A stretch of 6,114 bases of DNA from NCBI GenBank assembly GCA_023437285.1, contig JAEZGP010000402.1, forward strand, positions 1-6,114, written 5' to 3'. The notes under the pieces were generated by a model that saw only the letters and a list, made by a program, of their open reading frames with translations, did not search any database and was not told the origin of the DNA. Source of the stretch: Actinomycetes bacterium (GTDB lineage Bacteria > Actinomycetota > Actinomycetes > Mycobacteriales > Micromonosporaceae). Of the stretch, positions 1 through 5,963 are shown piece after piece; position 1 is the first letter of the stretch, and every line of letters begins with the position of its first letter. The position numbers were made by a program, and so were the translations under genes.

Positions 1-1485
1 CTGGAGGGAACCCCGGTCGGCTATCCCGAGATCTTCGGCTTCCCCGTCGACGCGTCGCTGTACCCCCGCCGGTGGGCCGTCGTCGTACTGGTGTTGTTCG
101 CGCTGTGTGCCCTGATGGTGACCAACATTCGCCGGGGCAACGCCGGCCGCCGCCTGATCGCGGTCCGTACCAACGAGCGCGCCGCGTCCGCCCTCGGGGT
201 GAACGTCTACGGTGCCAAGCTTTACGCCTTCGCGGTGAGTGCGGGCGTGGCCGCGATCGGCGGCATCCTGCTCGGCTTCCGCAACCCGTACGTCCTCTAC
301 AACGACTTCGTCCCGTTCCACTCGATCCTGGTCGTGGGCTTCGTGGTCGTCGGCGGTGTCGGGTACGTCATGGGCGCGTTCAACGGAGGCACGCTGGTGG
401 CCGCCGGCATCGGCACCTGGATCATGCACTCCATCGTGCCGGGGGCGCAGCCCGTGTGGCTGTCGGTCATCGGCGGCGTGCTGGTCACCGCCTTCGTGGT
501 GCTGAACGCCGACGGCCTGACCGACGACCAGATACACCTCGGCAAGAGGTTGGCCGCGAAGTTCCGTCGCCACCGTCCGGCCCGCGCCGCGGCCGGTGTC
601 GAGGCCAGGTCCGCGCCGTCTGTCGTCGTGCCGCCGGCCACCCTCACCGTCGAGGGAGCCACCGTGAGGTTCGGCGGGGTGACGGCGCTGACCGACGCGA
701 GCGTGACCATCGCACCCGGACGCATCGTCGGTCTGATCGGTCCGAACGGTGCCGGTAAGACCACCTTCATCGACGCCGTGACGGGATTCGTCCGCCTCGC
801 CGAGGGGCGGGTCCGGCTCAACGGCGTCGACATCGGGACCTGGCCGGTCCATCGGCGCGCGCGGGCCGGCATCTCGCGATCCTTCCAGTCGCTCGAACTG
901 TTCGAGAGCGCCTCGGTGCGCGACAACCTGCGGGTCGCGACCGACTCGGCCAAGGCCAGCGTCTGGCTGACGGACCTGGTCAAACCAGGTCAGGTCCCGC
1001 TGTCCGACGCCGCACTCGCCGCGGTCGACCTGCTCGGCCTGACGGAGGACCTCGACACCGAGGTCGCGGACCTGTCCTACGGGCGCCGCCGGCTGGTGGC
1101 TATCGCCCGAGCCGTCGCCGCCGCACCATCGGTGCTGCTGCTCGACGAACCCGCCGCGGGCCTCAGCGCGGAGGAAACCGCCGCGCTCGGCCAGGCCGTA
1201 CGGTCGCTGGCGCGCGACTGGGGGATCGCCGTACTGGTCATCGAACACGACATGTCGTTCGTCATGTCGGTCTGTGACGAGATCACCGTCCTGGACTTCG
1301 GCCACCAGATCGGCGGCGGCACCCCCGAGGAGGTGCGCAGGGACCCCGCGGTGATCGCCGCCTACCTCGGCGCCGGTTCCGACGAGGACGTACCCGACGC
1401 GGCCATCGTCGACGTCGAGAGCCTGTTGGTCGGCCCGGGTGACGTATCAGCGACCACCGGCTCGGCAGGAGGACCGACGTCATGA
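1..1485 (+). CDS. LivM-LivG fusion: HAAT-family ABC importer permease joined to ATPase (5' end cut by window)
   Basis: The frame is open from base 1, so the true start lies upstream; the ATG at 91 is internal to the permease domain. Codons 1-168 are the C-terminal part of a LivM-type inner-membrane permease. They carry the loop RTNERAASALGVNVYGAKL (the family's ATPase-coupling region) and hydrophobic stretches at about codons 25-40, 74-93, 108-125, 132-142 and 153-168. A basic, Ala/Pro-rich linker (about 180-215) leads into a LivG-type ATPase with Walker A GPNGAGKT (codons 247-254), signature LSYGRRR (358-364), Walker B LLLLDEP (379-385) and the H-loop histidine (416). The C-terminal tail of about 35 residues is acidic and low in complexity. 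Role from family knowledge: it forms the membrane pore and one ATPase half of an importer for branched-chain or related amino acids. The signature reads GRRR where LivG usually has GQQR. Fused LivM-LivG proteins are known in actinobacteria, so I do not treat the join as an error. A LivH permease gene would be expected just upstream. The stop overlaps the livF start. Confidence 0.93.
   Translation: MEGTPVGYPEIFGFPVDASLYPRRWAVVVLVLFALCALMVTNIRRGNAGRRLIAVRTNERAASALGVNVYGAKLYAFAVSAGVAAIGGILLGFRNPYVLYNDFVPFHSILVVGFVVVGGVGYVMGAFNGGTLVAAGIGTWIMHSIVPGAQPVWLSVIGGVLVTAFVVLNADGLTDDQIHLGKRLAAKFRRHRPARAAAGVEARSAPSVVVPPATLTVEGATVRFGGVTALTDASVTIAPGRIVGLIGPNGAGKTTFIDAVTGFVRLAEGRVRLNGVDIGTWPVHRRARAGISRSFQSLELFESASVRDNLRVATDSAKASVWLTDLVKPGQVPLSDAALAAVDLLGLTEDLDTEVADLSYGRRRLVAIARAVAAAPSVLLLDEPAAGLSAEETAALGQAVRSLARDWGIAVLVIEHDMSFVMSVCDEITVLDFGHQIGGGTPEEVRRDPAVIAAYLGAGSDEDVPDAAIVDVESLLVGPGDVSATTGSAGGPTS
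1467..1472 (+). promoter_or_regulatory. Ribosome binding site for livF
   Basis: AGGAGG lies 9 nt before the ATG at 1482, inside the end of the permease-ATPase gene. It supports the ATG at 1482 as the livF start. The 4-bp ATGA overlap (1482-1485) points to translational coupling, so the two ATPases are probably made in similar amounts. Confidence 0.85.
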
Positions 1486-2165
1486 CCGCGTTGATCGAGG
1501 CGAGAGGCCTCTCGGCAGGGTACAACGGTCACCCGTTCGTGACCGACATGAATCTCAGCGTCTCGGCCGGCCAGGTCGTCGCCCTGCTCGGGCCGAACGG
1601 TGCTGGCAAGACGACCACGTTGATGACCCTGGCCGGCGAACTCGCACCGCTCGGCGGCGAGGTGTTGTTCGGCGGGGTCCGGGTGCGTTCGTCGTTGAGC
1701 GCGCGAGCGCGCAACGGGCTCGCGCTGGTGACCGAGGACCGCTCCGTCTTCTTCACGATGACGGTGATGGAGAACCTGCGGGTCGGCCGGTGCGACATCG
1801 ACGTGGCCCTGGAGTTGTTCCCCGAGTTGCGTCCGTTGCTCAACCGCCCGACGGGTCTGCTCTCCGGCGGCGAGCAGCAGATGTTGGCGGTCGGTAGGGC
1901 ACTGGCGCGCCGGCCCGACGTGCTGCTGATCGACGAACTCTCGCTCGGGCTGGCTCCGCTGGTCGTGACGCGTCTGCTCGACGCGGTGCGCAGGTCCGCC
2001 GATTCGGGGGTCGGGGTGCTGCTCATCGAGCAGCACGTCGAGCAGGCGCTCAAGTTCGCCGACGAGGTCCACATCCTTGATCGGGGCCGCGTCGTCTTCA
2101 GTGGGCTCGCCGCCGAGGTCGCCGAGCGCCGCAACGAGATCGAGGCGTCGTACCTGCGCGTGTGA
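1482..2165 (+). CDS. livF: LivF-type ATPase of HAAT-family ABC importer
   Basis: This is the second ATP-binding subunit of the amino acid importer; it pairs with the LivG half of the upstream fusion on the cytoplasmic face. The 227-residue length is close to the usual 230-240 for LivF. Visible motifs are Walker A GPNGAGKT (residues 37-44, K43), TEDR in place of the family's PEGR around the Q-loop position (84-87), signature LSGGEQQ (127-133), the Walker B core LLIDEL (148-153; D151, catalytic E152), the LivF hallmark SLGLAP (154-159), and H185 of the H-loop in IEQH. The residue after the Walker B glutamate is Leu153, where this family nearly always has Pro. All catalytic residues remain, so I expect activity. 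The start is fixed by AGGAGG and the 4-bp overlap with the preceding gene. A 110-bp gap follows before the binding-protein gene. Confidence 0.94.
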   Translation: MTALIEARGLSAGYNGHPFVTDMNLSVSAGQVVALLGPNGAGKTTTLMTLAGELAPLGGEVLFGGVRVRSSLSARARNGLALVTEDRSVFFTMTVMENLRVGRCDIDVALELFPELRPLLNRPTGLLSGGEQQMLAVGRALARRPDVLLIDELSLGLAPLVVTRLLDAVRRSADSGVGVLLIEQHVEQALKFADEVHILDRGRVVFSGLAAEVAERRNEIEASYLRV

Positions 2166-2231
2166 GCGGCGGGTGACGACGGAAGTGCAGGAAGGGTTTC
2201 GCCACACACCACCGACGACGGCGACCGTCCC

Positions 2232-2247
2232 CCGGTCGGCCGACCGG
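2232..2247. repeat. Perfect 16-bp palindrome, possible operator or hairpin
   Basis: CCGGTCGGCCGACCGG reads the same on both strands, with its centre between 2239 and 2240. The symmetry stops at the next base on each side. It ends 28 bp before the binding-protein ATG. It could be an operator for a dimeric (for example TetR-like) regulator. It could also be an RNA hairpin with a 6-bp CCGGTC/GACCGG stem and a GGCC loop just before the ribosome binding site. The symmetry is seen directly; the function is inferred, and short GC palindromes also occur by chance in such DNA. Confidence 0.5.
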
Positions 2248-2260
2248 TACCACGTTAAGA

Positions 2261-2266
2261 AGAGGA
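2261..2266 (+). promoter_or_regulatory. Ribosome binding site for the binding-protein gene
   Basis: AGAGGA lies 9 nt before the ATG at 2276, in a locally A-rich stretch (AAGAAGAGGAACAAATTTC) that stands out from the GC-rich surroundings and should stay unstructured. It supports the ATG at 2276, which also gives a well-formed lipoprotein signal peptide. Confidence 0.75.
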
Positions 2267-2275
2267 ACAAATTTC

Positions 2276-3505
2276 ATGAGCAAGCCCAGAGTTGTGCGCA
2301 CCATGCTCGCCACGCTCGCCCTCGCGGCGCCTGTCCTGCTGGCTGCCTGTGGCAGCGAGGACGGTGAAAGCAACGAGGCAGGAGCGATCAAGCTGATGTC
2401 GATCGCCCCCGTCTCGACGAATCTGCAGAACTACCCGGACGCCCCGGCCGGCGCCAAGGCGGCTGTCGAGGCCATCAACAAGGCCGGTGGCATCAACGGA
2501 CGCAAGATCGAGTGGACTTTCTGCAACACCGAATCGGACCCGAACAAGGCGACGGCCTGCGCGCGTAAGGCCCAGACGGACGGCGTCGTCGCCGTCGTCG
2601 GCCAGCATGACGTCTTCTCGACCGTCACGCTGCCGGTTCTTGAGACGGCCGGTATCGCCAGCGTCGGATTCCACTCGTCGGGCAACCCGATCGACTGGAA
2701 GAACCCGATCTCGTTCCCGCTGCAGGGTGGCGCGCCGGCGGCGTACTCGGCGGCTCCCAACGCGGCCAAGCAGAAGGGTGCGAAGCGGTTCGCCGTCATG
2801 TACACCGACGTGGCGGCCTCGGTCGCCGAGTCGAAGATGGTCGAAGAGGCGGTCAAGCGCGAAGGCCTCGAGTTCGCCGGCGCCTTCCCGATCCCGGCGA
2901 CCGGCGTCACGGACTACTCGCCGTACGCGCAGAAGATCGCGGACAGCCGCGCCGACGCGGTGGCCATGATCATGTCGGCGGCGTTCACCGGCCCGCTCGT
3001 GAAGGCCGCGGACGGACTGGGAATCAAGCCGCTGTGGATCCAGAACGCGTTCACGTACGCCGAGGCCGAACTGACGTCGATCGGCGACCTGGCGAAGAAC
3101 TTCATCGTGGTCGGGCCCTACCCGACATTCCGTGACACGTCGATCGCCGCCGTCAAGCAGTACGTGGAGCAGCTCGACGCCTCTGGCGCCTCGGCCGACC
3201 CGGTGCACCGCCGCAGCTCCGGGCTCAACTCCTGGCTGTCCGTGCACGCCACCGCGAAGGTCATCGAGGGCATGAGCGGCGAGATCAACAACAAGACCTT
3301 CCTCGAGGCGCTCAAGAAGCAGGGTGAGATGGACCTGTTCGGCCTCGTCAAGTGGAACCCGTCGGAGCTGGGCAAGGCGAACCCCGCGTTCCCCCGCTTT
3401 CCCGCCGCCGAGCAGCGCTTCCTCAACCTGGACGGCGACAAGCTGGTGAGCGCCAACCTCACTCCCGTCCCGGAGCCGCTGGCCGGCATCAGCGCACACA
3501 GCTGA
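2276..3505 (+). CDS. Substrate-binding lipoprotein of HAAT-family ABC importer (Peripla_BP_6/LivJ-like)
   Basis: This is the extracytoplasmic receptor that captures the solute and delivers it to the Liv-type permease. The N-terminus is a lipoprotein signal peptide: basic start (K3, R5, R8), hydrophobic core (about residues 10-24) and lipobox LAAC with the lipid-anchored Cys25, followed by a Gly/Ser/Glu-rich tether. The mature part has the type I periplasmic-binding fold pattern of the LivJ family: KAAVEAINKAGGINGRKIE near the start of lobe 1, then VVAVVGQHD and alternating strand-helix segments to the end. C83 and C95 are spaced so that they could form a disulfide, as in some LivJ proteins. 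The length, 409 residues, is normal for actinobacterial members. The ligand cannot be read from the sequence. The neighbours suggest an amino acid or amino-bearing acid, but family members also bind amides, short-chain acids and aromatic compounds. A strong hairpin follows the stop codon. Confidence 0.94.
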   Translation: MSKPRVVRTMLATLALAAPVLLAACGSEDGESNEAGAIKLMSIAPVSTNLQNYPDAPAGAKAAVEAINKAGGINGRKIEWTFCNTESDPNKATACARKAQTDGVVAVVGQHDVFSTVTLPVLETAGIASVGFHSSGNPIDWKNPISFPLQGGAPAAYSAAPNAAKQKGAKRFAVMYTDVAASVAESKMVEEAVKREGLEFAGAFPIPATGVTDYSPYAQKIADSRADAVAMIMSAAFTGPLVKAADGLGIKPLWIQNAFTYAEAELTSIGDLAKNFIVVGPYPTFRDTSIAAVKQYVEQLDASGASADPVHRRSSGLNSWLSVHATAKVIEGMSGEINNKTFLEALKKQGEMDLFGLVKWNPSELGKANPAFPRFPAAEQRFLNLDGDKLVSANLTPVPEPLAGISAHS

Positions 3506-3512
3506 CGGCTTA

Positions 3513-3545
3513 CCGCTGGCCGGGCCGAGCCGGCCCGGCCAGCGG
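3513..3545 (+). terminator. Strong GC hairpin after the binding-protein gene: terminator, attenuator or 3' stabiliser
   Basis: A perfect 15-bp inverted repeat (3513-3527 CCGCTGGCCGGGCCG, 3531-3545 CGGCCCGGCCAGCGG) with a 3-nt AGC loop begins 7 bp after the stop codon. No T-run follows, so it is not a classical intrinsic terminator, although actinobacterial terminators often lack one. The next gene begins only 38 bp after the hairpin, in the same direction. Partial termination, or protection of the binding-protein mRNA from 3' decay, fits as well as full termination; both would raise binding protein over the downstream enzymes. Confidence 0.75.
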
Positions 3546-3573
3546 GCCGGACTGTCCGCTGTCCCCCCAGCCG

Positions 3574-3578
3574 AAGGA
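3574..3578 (+). promoter_or_regulatory. Ribosome binding site that decides the aminotransferase start
   Basis: AAGGA lies 5 nt before the ATG at 3584 but runs into the alternative in-frame ATG at 3578. The second ATG is therefore the better start, removing two residues (Met-Arg) from the longer reading. Confidence 0.65.
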
Positions 3579-3583
3579 TGCGC

Positions 3584-4843
3584 ATGAGCACAACGGAGAA
3601 AAAATACAGAACGCGTACGCCGCGCTCCGCTGCGCTCAACGAGCGCGCGACGACGGTACTGCCGGGTGGTGAGGCCCGCAGCGCGGCGTACCACCCGCCC
3701 TACTCCGTGGTCGTCGACCATGGTCAGGGCAGTCGCCTGTGGGACATCGACGGAAACGAGTACCTCGACCTCAACTACAACTACTCGAGCCTGCTGCACG
3801 GTCACGCGTTCCCGCCGATCGTCGAGGCGACCCAGGCCGCGATCGCCCGTGGCTCGTCGTTCGCGGGCAGGACCGAGTCGCAGGTCGAGCTGGCCGAACT
3901 CATCGCCGGGCGGGTCCGATCGATCGACCAGGTCCGCTACGTGAACTCGGGGACCGAGGCGGTCCAGCTGGCCATCATGATCGCCCGCGCCTATAACGGG
4001 CGGTCGAAGATCCTCGTGGCGGAGCACTCGTTCCACGGCCACTTCCTCGACCCCTACCGCTTCCGGCGCGAGGCCGCCACGACCCTTGTCGGCACGCACT
4101 ACGCCACGTTCGGCGACGCCGAGAGCTTCGAGAAGGTTCTCGACGAGTACGGCGACGAGATCGCGCTGGTCCTGCTGGAGCCGTGGATGGGCGCCGGCGG
4201 GCTGGTAGGCGCGCCGCGGGAGTTCTTCACGCGGGTACAGGCGGCGGCCGCGAACGCCGGCGCGCTGTTCGTGCTCGACGAGGCCGGGACGTTCCGGCTG
4301 TCGCTGGGCGGCGGCCAGGCGCTGCTCGACATCGACCCCGACCTGACCATCCTCGGCAAGTACGTCGGCGGCGGCTTCGCCTTCGGTGGCGTGGGCGGTC
4401 GGGCCGAGCTGATGGAGCTGACCAACCCCGCAGGCGGCGTCCTGCACGTGTCCGGGACGTTTTCCGGCAATCCCGTCACGGTCGCGGCGGGGATCGCGGC
4501 GGTCCGGCACGTCACCGCGGAGCAGCTCGACGTGATGGGACGGCAGATGGAGCAGATCGACCTGGCGCTCGCGCGCTCGGCCGCGGCACATCAGCTTCCG
4601 TACAGCAGCCGGCGCGTCGGTTCCATCATCAACATCTGGCTGAGCGAGGAACCTCCGGTCGTCAACCAGTTGCGGACCGATCGGCGCCTCGCCCGCCTGT
4701 TCCACCTCGCCTGCATGGTCCAGGGTGTGTTCGCCACGCCGCGGACCATGCTGTACGTGAGTACGGTGATGTCGGACGCCGATGTCGCCGAGGTGATCGA
4801 GCGTCTCGACGCGGCGCTTGCCGACGTGGCGGCCGAGGCGTAG
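3584..4843 (+). CDS. PLP-dependent class III aminotransferase (glutamate-1-semialdehyde aminomutase / beta-amino acid aminotransferase-like)
   Basis: This is a fold-type I PLP enzyme, predicted to transfer or shift an amino group. In order it shows LPGGEAR (26-32), GSRLWDIDGNEYLDL, HGHAFPPI, YVNSGTEAVQLAI (cofactor phosphate region), HSFHGH, LLEPWMGAGG, the PLP-nitrogen Asp232 in LDEAGTFRL, the Schiff-base Lys259 in LGKYVGGGFAFGGVGGR, and VSGTFSGNPVTVAAG. The 419-residue length suits the family. These blocks resemble glutamate-1-semialdehyde 2,1-aminomutase. From memory, the ungapped DE-x-x-T-x-RL segment and the LGKYxGGG lysine block look more like the related beta-amino acid (beta-phenylalanine) aminotransferases. 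The setting beside an amino acid importer, with no tetrapyrrole genes in view, argues against a haem-synthesis role. I infer deamination or isomerisation of the imported compound; the substrate is unknown. The ATG at 3584 is preferred over 3578 on ribosome-binding-site spacing. The stop codon directly abuts the next ATG. Confidence 0.92.
   Translation: MSTTEKKYRTRTPRSAALNERATTVLPGGEARSAAYHPPYSVVVDHGQGSRLWDIDGNEYLDLNYNYSSLLHGHAFPPIVEATQAAIARGSSFAGRTESQVELAELIAGRVRSIDQVRYVNSGTEAVQLAIMIARAYNGRSKILVAEHSFHGHFLDPYRFRREAATTLVGTHYATFGDAESFEKVLDEYGDEIALVLLEPWMGAGGLVGAPREFFTRVQAAAANAGALFVLDEAGTFRLSLGGGQALLDIDPDLTILGKYVGGGFAFGGVGGRAELMELTNPAGGVLHVSGTFSGNPVTVAAGIAAVRHVTAEQLDVMGRQMEQIDLALARSAAAHQLPYSSRRVGSIINIWLSEEPPVVNQLRTDRRLARLFHLACMVQGVFATPRTMLYVSTVMSDADVAEVIERLDAALADVAAEA
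4835..4838 (+). promoter_or_regulatory. Weak ribosome binding site for the RidA-family gene
   Basis: GAGG inside the last codons of the aminotransferase lies 5 nt before the ATG at 4844. Together with the directly joined TAG-ATG it suggests that translation is coupled to the upstream gene. Confidence 0.5.
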
Positions 4844-5278
4844 ATGAACCGGCGTTCGGTCGTGCCCGAGGAATACCAGGCCGTCGCGGCCAGGTTCGGG
4901 TTCTCGCCGGCCGTGCGGGTCGGCAACCTCATCATCTGCTCGGGCCAGGTCGGCGAGGGGGCACCCGACGACCTCGAGCGGCAGATGGTCAGCGCGTGGA
5001 CGCGCGTCGGTGAGGTGCTCCGCGCGGCCGGCGCCGGTTTCGGGGACGTGGTCGAGGTGGTGTCCTACCACGTCGGGCTGCGCCAGCAACTGGACACGTT
5101 CGTCAACGTCAAGGCACGGTTCGTGCCCGGTCCCGTGCTGCCCGCTTGGACTGCTGTCGGGGTGACGGAGTTGTCGCCCCCCGGCCGTGCCGTCGAGATC
5201 AAGGTCACCGCGGTTGTCCCTGACCGACCGACCGACGCGACGGCGACACGTAAGCCTCTAGGAACGACGAAGGAGTAG
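4844..5278 (+). CDS. RidA/YjgF/YER057c/UK114-family protein lacking the deaminase arginine
   Basis: The family is recognised from VGNLIICSGQVG near the N-terminus, LERQMVSAWTRVGEVLRAAGAGFGDVVEVVSYHV in the middle, and PAWTAVGVTELSPPGRAVEIKVTAVV at the end; this is the chorismate-mutase-like fold that forms trimers with clefts between subunits. Active RidA hydrolyses reactive enamine/imine products of PLP enzymes to keto acids and ammonia, and uses an Arg in a PAR-S/T segment. Here that position is Trp102 (PAWT), while the Glu of the VEIK strand (E118) is kept. Imine deaminase activity of the classical type is therefore doubtful; the protein may have another reaction or bind a ligand. The core fits the usual 125-130 residues, and a charged tail of about 18 residues (PDRPTDATATRKPLGTTKE region) extends it to 144. 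The start abuts the aminotransferase stop codon, so the two are almost certainly co-translated. Confidence 0.9.
   Translation: MNRRSVVPEEYQAVAARFGFSPAVRVGNLIICSGQVGEGAPDDLERQMVSAWTRVGEVLRAAGAGFGDVVEVVSYHVGLRQQLDTFVNVKARFVPGPVLPAWTAVGVTELSPPGRAVEIKVTAVVPDRPTDATATRKPLGTTKE
5270..5275 (+). promoter_or_regulatory. Ribosome binding site for the AhpD-like gene
   Basis: AAGGAG lies 5 nt before the ATG at 5281 and runs up to the TAG stop (5276-5278) of the RidA-family gene. This is the strongest site in the enzyme cluster and fixes the start. Confidence 0.85.
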
Positions 5279-5280
5279 AC

Positions 5281-5859
5281 ATGGCACGTCTGGAACCCGC
5301 GGCGCCCGAGGTGTACGAGCCGCTGTTCGGCAAGGACGCGTCCTTCCGGACCCGCATCTACGCGCACAGTCCCGAGATCGCCGAGAAGTTCGTGGAGTTC
5401 GGCCAGCGGATGCGTGACGTCCACTCCCTGCCGGCCCGTCTGCTGGAGCTGGTCCGCCTGCGGGTCGCCTTCCACAACCAGTGCCGCAGCTGCATGTCCG
5501 TGCGCTACAGCTACGGCCTGGAGGACGGACTGACCGAGGACCTGGTGTGCTCGCTGGAGCGGCCGCAGGAGGCCGAGGACCTCACCGACGCCGAGCGCGC
5601 TGCCATCGCGTACGCGGACAAGATGGCGACCAACCACCTCGAGGTGAGCGACGAGACCTTCGCTGAGCTGCGTAAGCACTTCACGGCCCCCGAGATCATG
5701 GAGCTCTGCTTCAACGTCGCCTACTACGTCGGCTTCGGACGCATGGCGATGTCGCTGGACATGGTCGACGACCTTCCGGAGGGGTACCGCACCGAGGGGC
5801 GGGTCACGCCGTGGGGCCAGAACGAGGTCACGGAGGTCGCCTCCTGGGCGACGCGGTAG
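5281..5859 (+). CDS. AhpD-like / carboxymuconolactone decarboxylase-family protein
   Basis: The family is recognised from the segment ARLLELVRLRVAFHNQCRSC (residues 52-71): a Glu (E56) placed 12 residues before the first Cys of a CxxC pair (C68, C71), on the helical core of AhpD and carboxymuconolactone decarboxylase proteins. A second all-helical part follows (EDLTDAERAAIAYADKMA, about 138-155 VSDETFAELRKHF, then MELCFNVAYYVGFGRMAMSL). In mycobacterial AhpD the CxxC pair, this Glu and two His act as a thiol peroxidase. Here both cysteines and the Glu are kept, but the His four residues after the second Cys is Arg75 and the His inside the pair is Ser70. A redox or peroxidase-like role through the cysteines remains possible, but the proton relay must differ. 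The 192-residue length is usual for this group. The gene starts two bases after the RidA-family stop and is probably the last of that transcript, because a 109-bp gap follows. Confidence 0.88.
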   Translation: MARLEPAAPEVYEPLFGKDASFRTRIYAHSPEIAEKFVEFGQRMRDVHSLPARLLELVRLRVAFHNQCRSCMSVRYSYGLEDGLTEDLVCSLERPQEAEDLTDAERAAIAYADKMATNHLEVSDETFAELRKHFTAPEIMELCFNVAYYVGFGRMAMSLDMVDDLPEGYRTEGRVTPWGQNEVTEVASWATR

Positions 5860-5865
5860 CTCACC

Positions 5866-5897
5866 CGGTTTCAAACAATCGGTTGGTGTTGAAACCG
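5866..5897. repeat. 9-bp inverted repeat CGGTTTCAA-N14-TTGAAACCG, possible operator or terminator stem
   Basis: The arms 5866-5874 and 5889-5897 are perfect reverse complements separated by 14 nt. The repeat starts 7 bp after the AhpD-like stop codon. As DNA it could be a two-half-site operator; as RNA, a 9-bp stem with a 14-nt loop and no T-run, thus a weak terminator. The AT-containing arms are unusual in this GC-rich DNA, which makes chance less likely. Confidence 0.6.
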
Positions 5898-5959
5898 TAG
5901 ATCAACATTAGAGTGCAGAGGTCCCGGCTGTTGTCACGGGCAGCAGCGGGTCGCGAGAT

Positions 5960-5963
5960 GGAG
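5960..5963 (+). promoter_or_regulatory. Ribosome binding site for the dehydrogenase gene
   Basis: GGAG lies 5 nt before the ATG at 5969 and supports that start. The ATG at 5958 is in another frame and leads to no recognisable protein. Confidence 0.6.

Larger units (their letters stand above)
2166..2275 (+). promoter_or_regulatory. Gap between livF and the binding-protein gene
   Basis: This 110-bp region holds no gene I can support. It contains a perfect palindrome (2232-2247) and the ribosome binding site of the next gene. Its size and the palindrome allow a separate promoter or regulated leader for the binding protein, which is often needed in excess over the membrane subunits. I found no convincing -35/-10 pair. 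Confidence 0.4.

Noticed and set aside
1362..2270. A 302-codon minus-strand open frame opposite livF
   Set aside because: Low-complexity, Arg/Gln/His-rich translation with no family pattern; the + strand carries a complete LivF with all motifs.
2077..2367. A + strand open frame bridging the livF/binding-protein gap
   Set aside because: It overlaps the end of livF and the signal peptide of the binding protein in another frame, and shows no ribosome binding site or domain.
3599..3604. Run of six A near the aminotransferase start as a slippage site
   Set aside because: It encodes two Lys codons in frame with the rest of the protein. The A-rich 5' end more likely keeps the start region unstructured; nothing suggests a frameshift.
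2255..5089. A 944-codon open frame on the minus strand opposite the binding protein, aminotransferase and RidA-like genes
   Set aside because: Its translation is rich in Arg, Asp, Val, His and Gly with no recognisable domain, and it crosses three clear + strand genes and the hairpin. Long antisense open frames are usual in high-GC coding DNA.
5222..5236. Tandem GACC units (three and a partial fourth) near the end of the RidA-like gene
   Set aside because: Too short to claim slippage or phase variation; it lies in the non-conserved tail and fits ordinary GC-rich codon use.
5889..5914. TTGAAA (5889-5894) and TAGAGT (5909-5914) as a -35/-10 promoter
   Set aside because: The spacer is only 14 nt, too short for a normal vegetative promoter, and the -35 is part of the inverted repeat.
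5923..5950. CCCGGCTG and CAGCAGCGGG as a second inverted repeat before the dehydrogenase
   Set aside because: The arms pair only with bulges and mismatches, so it is no better than chance in this composition.
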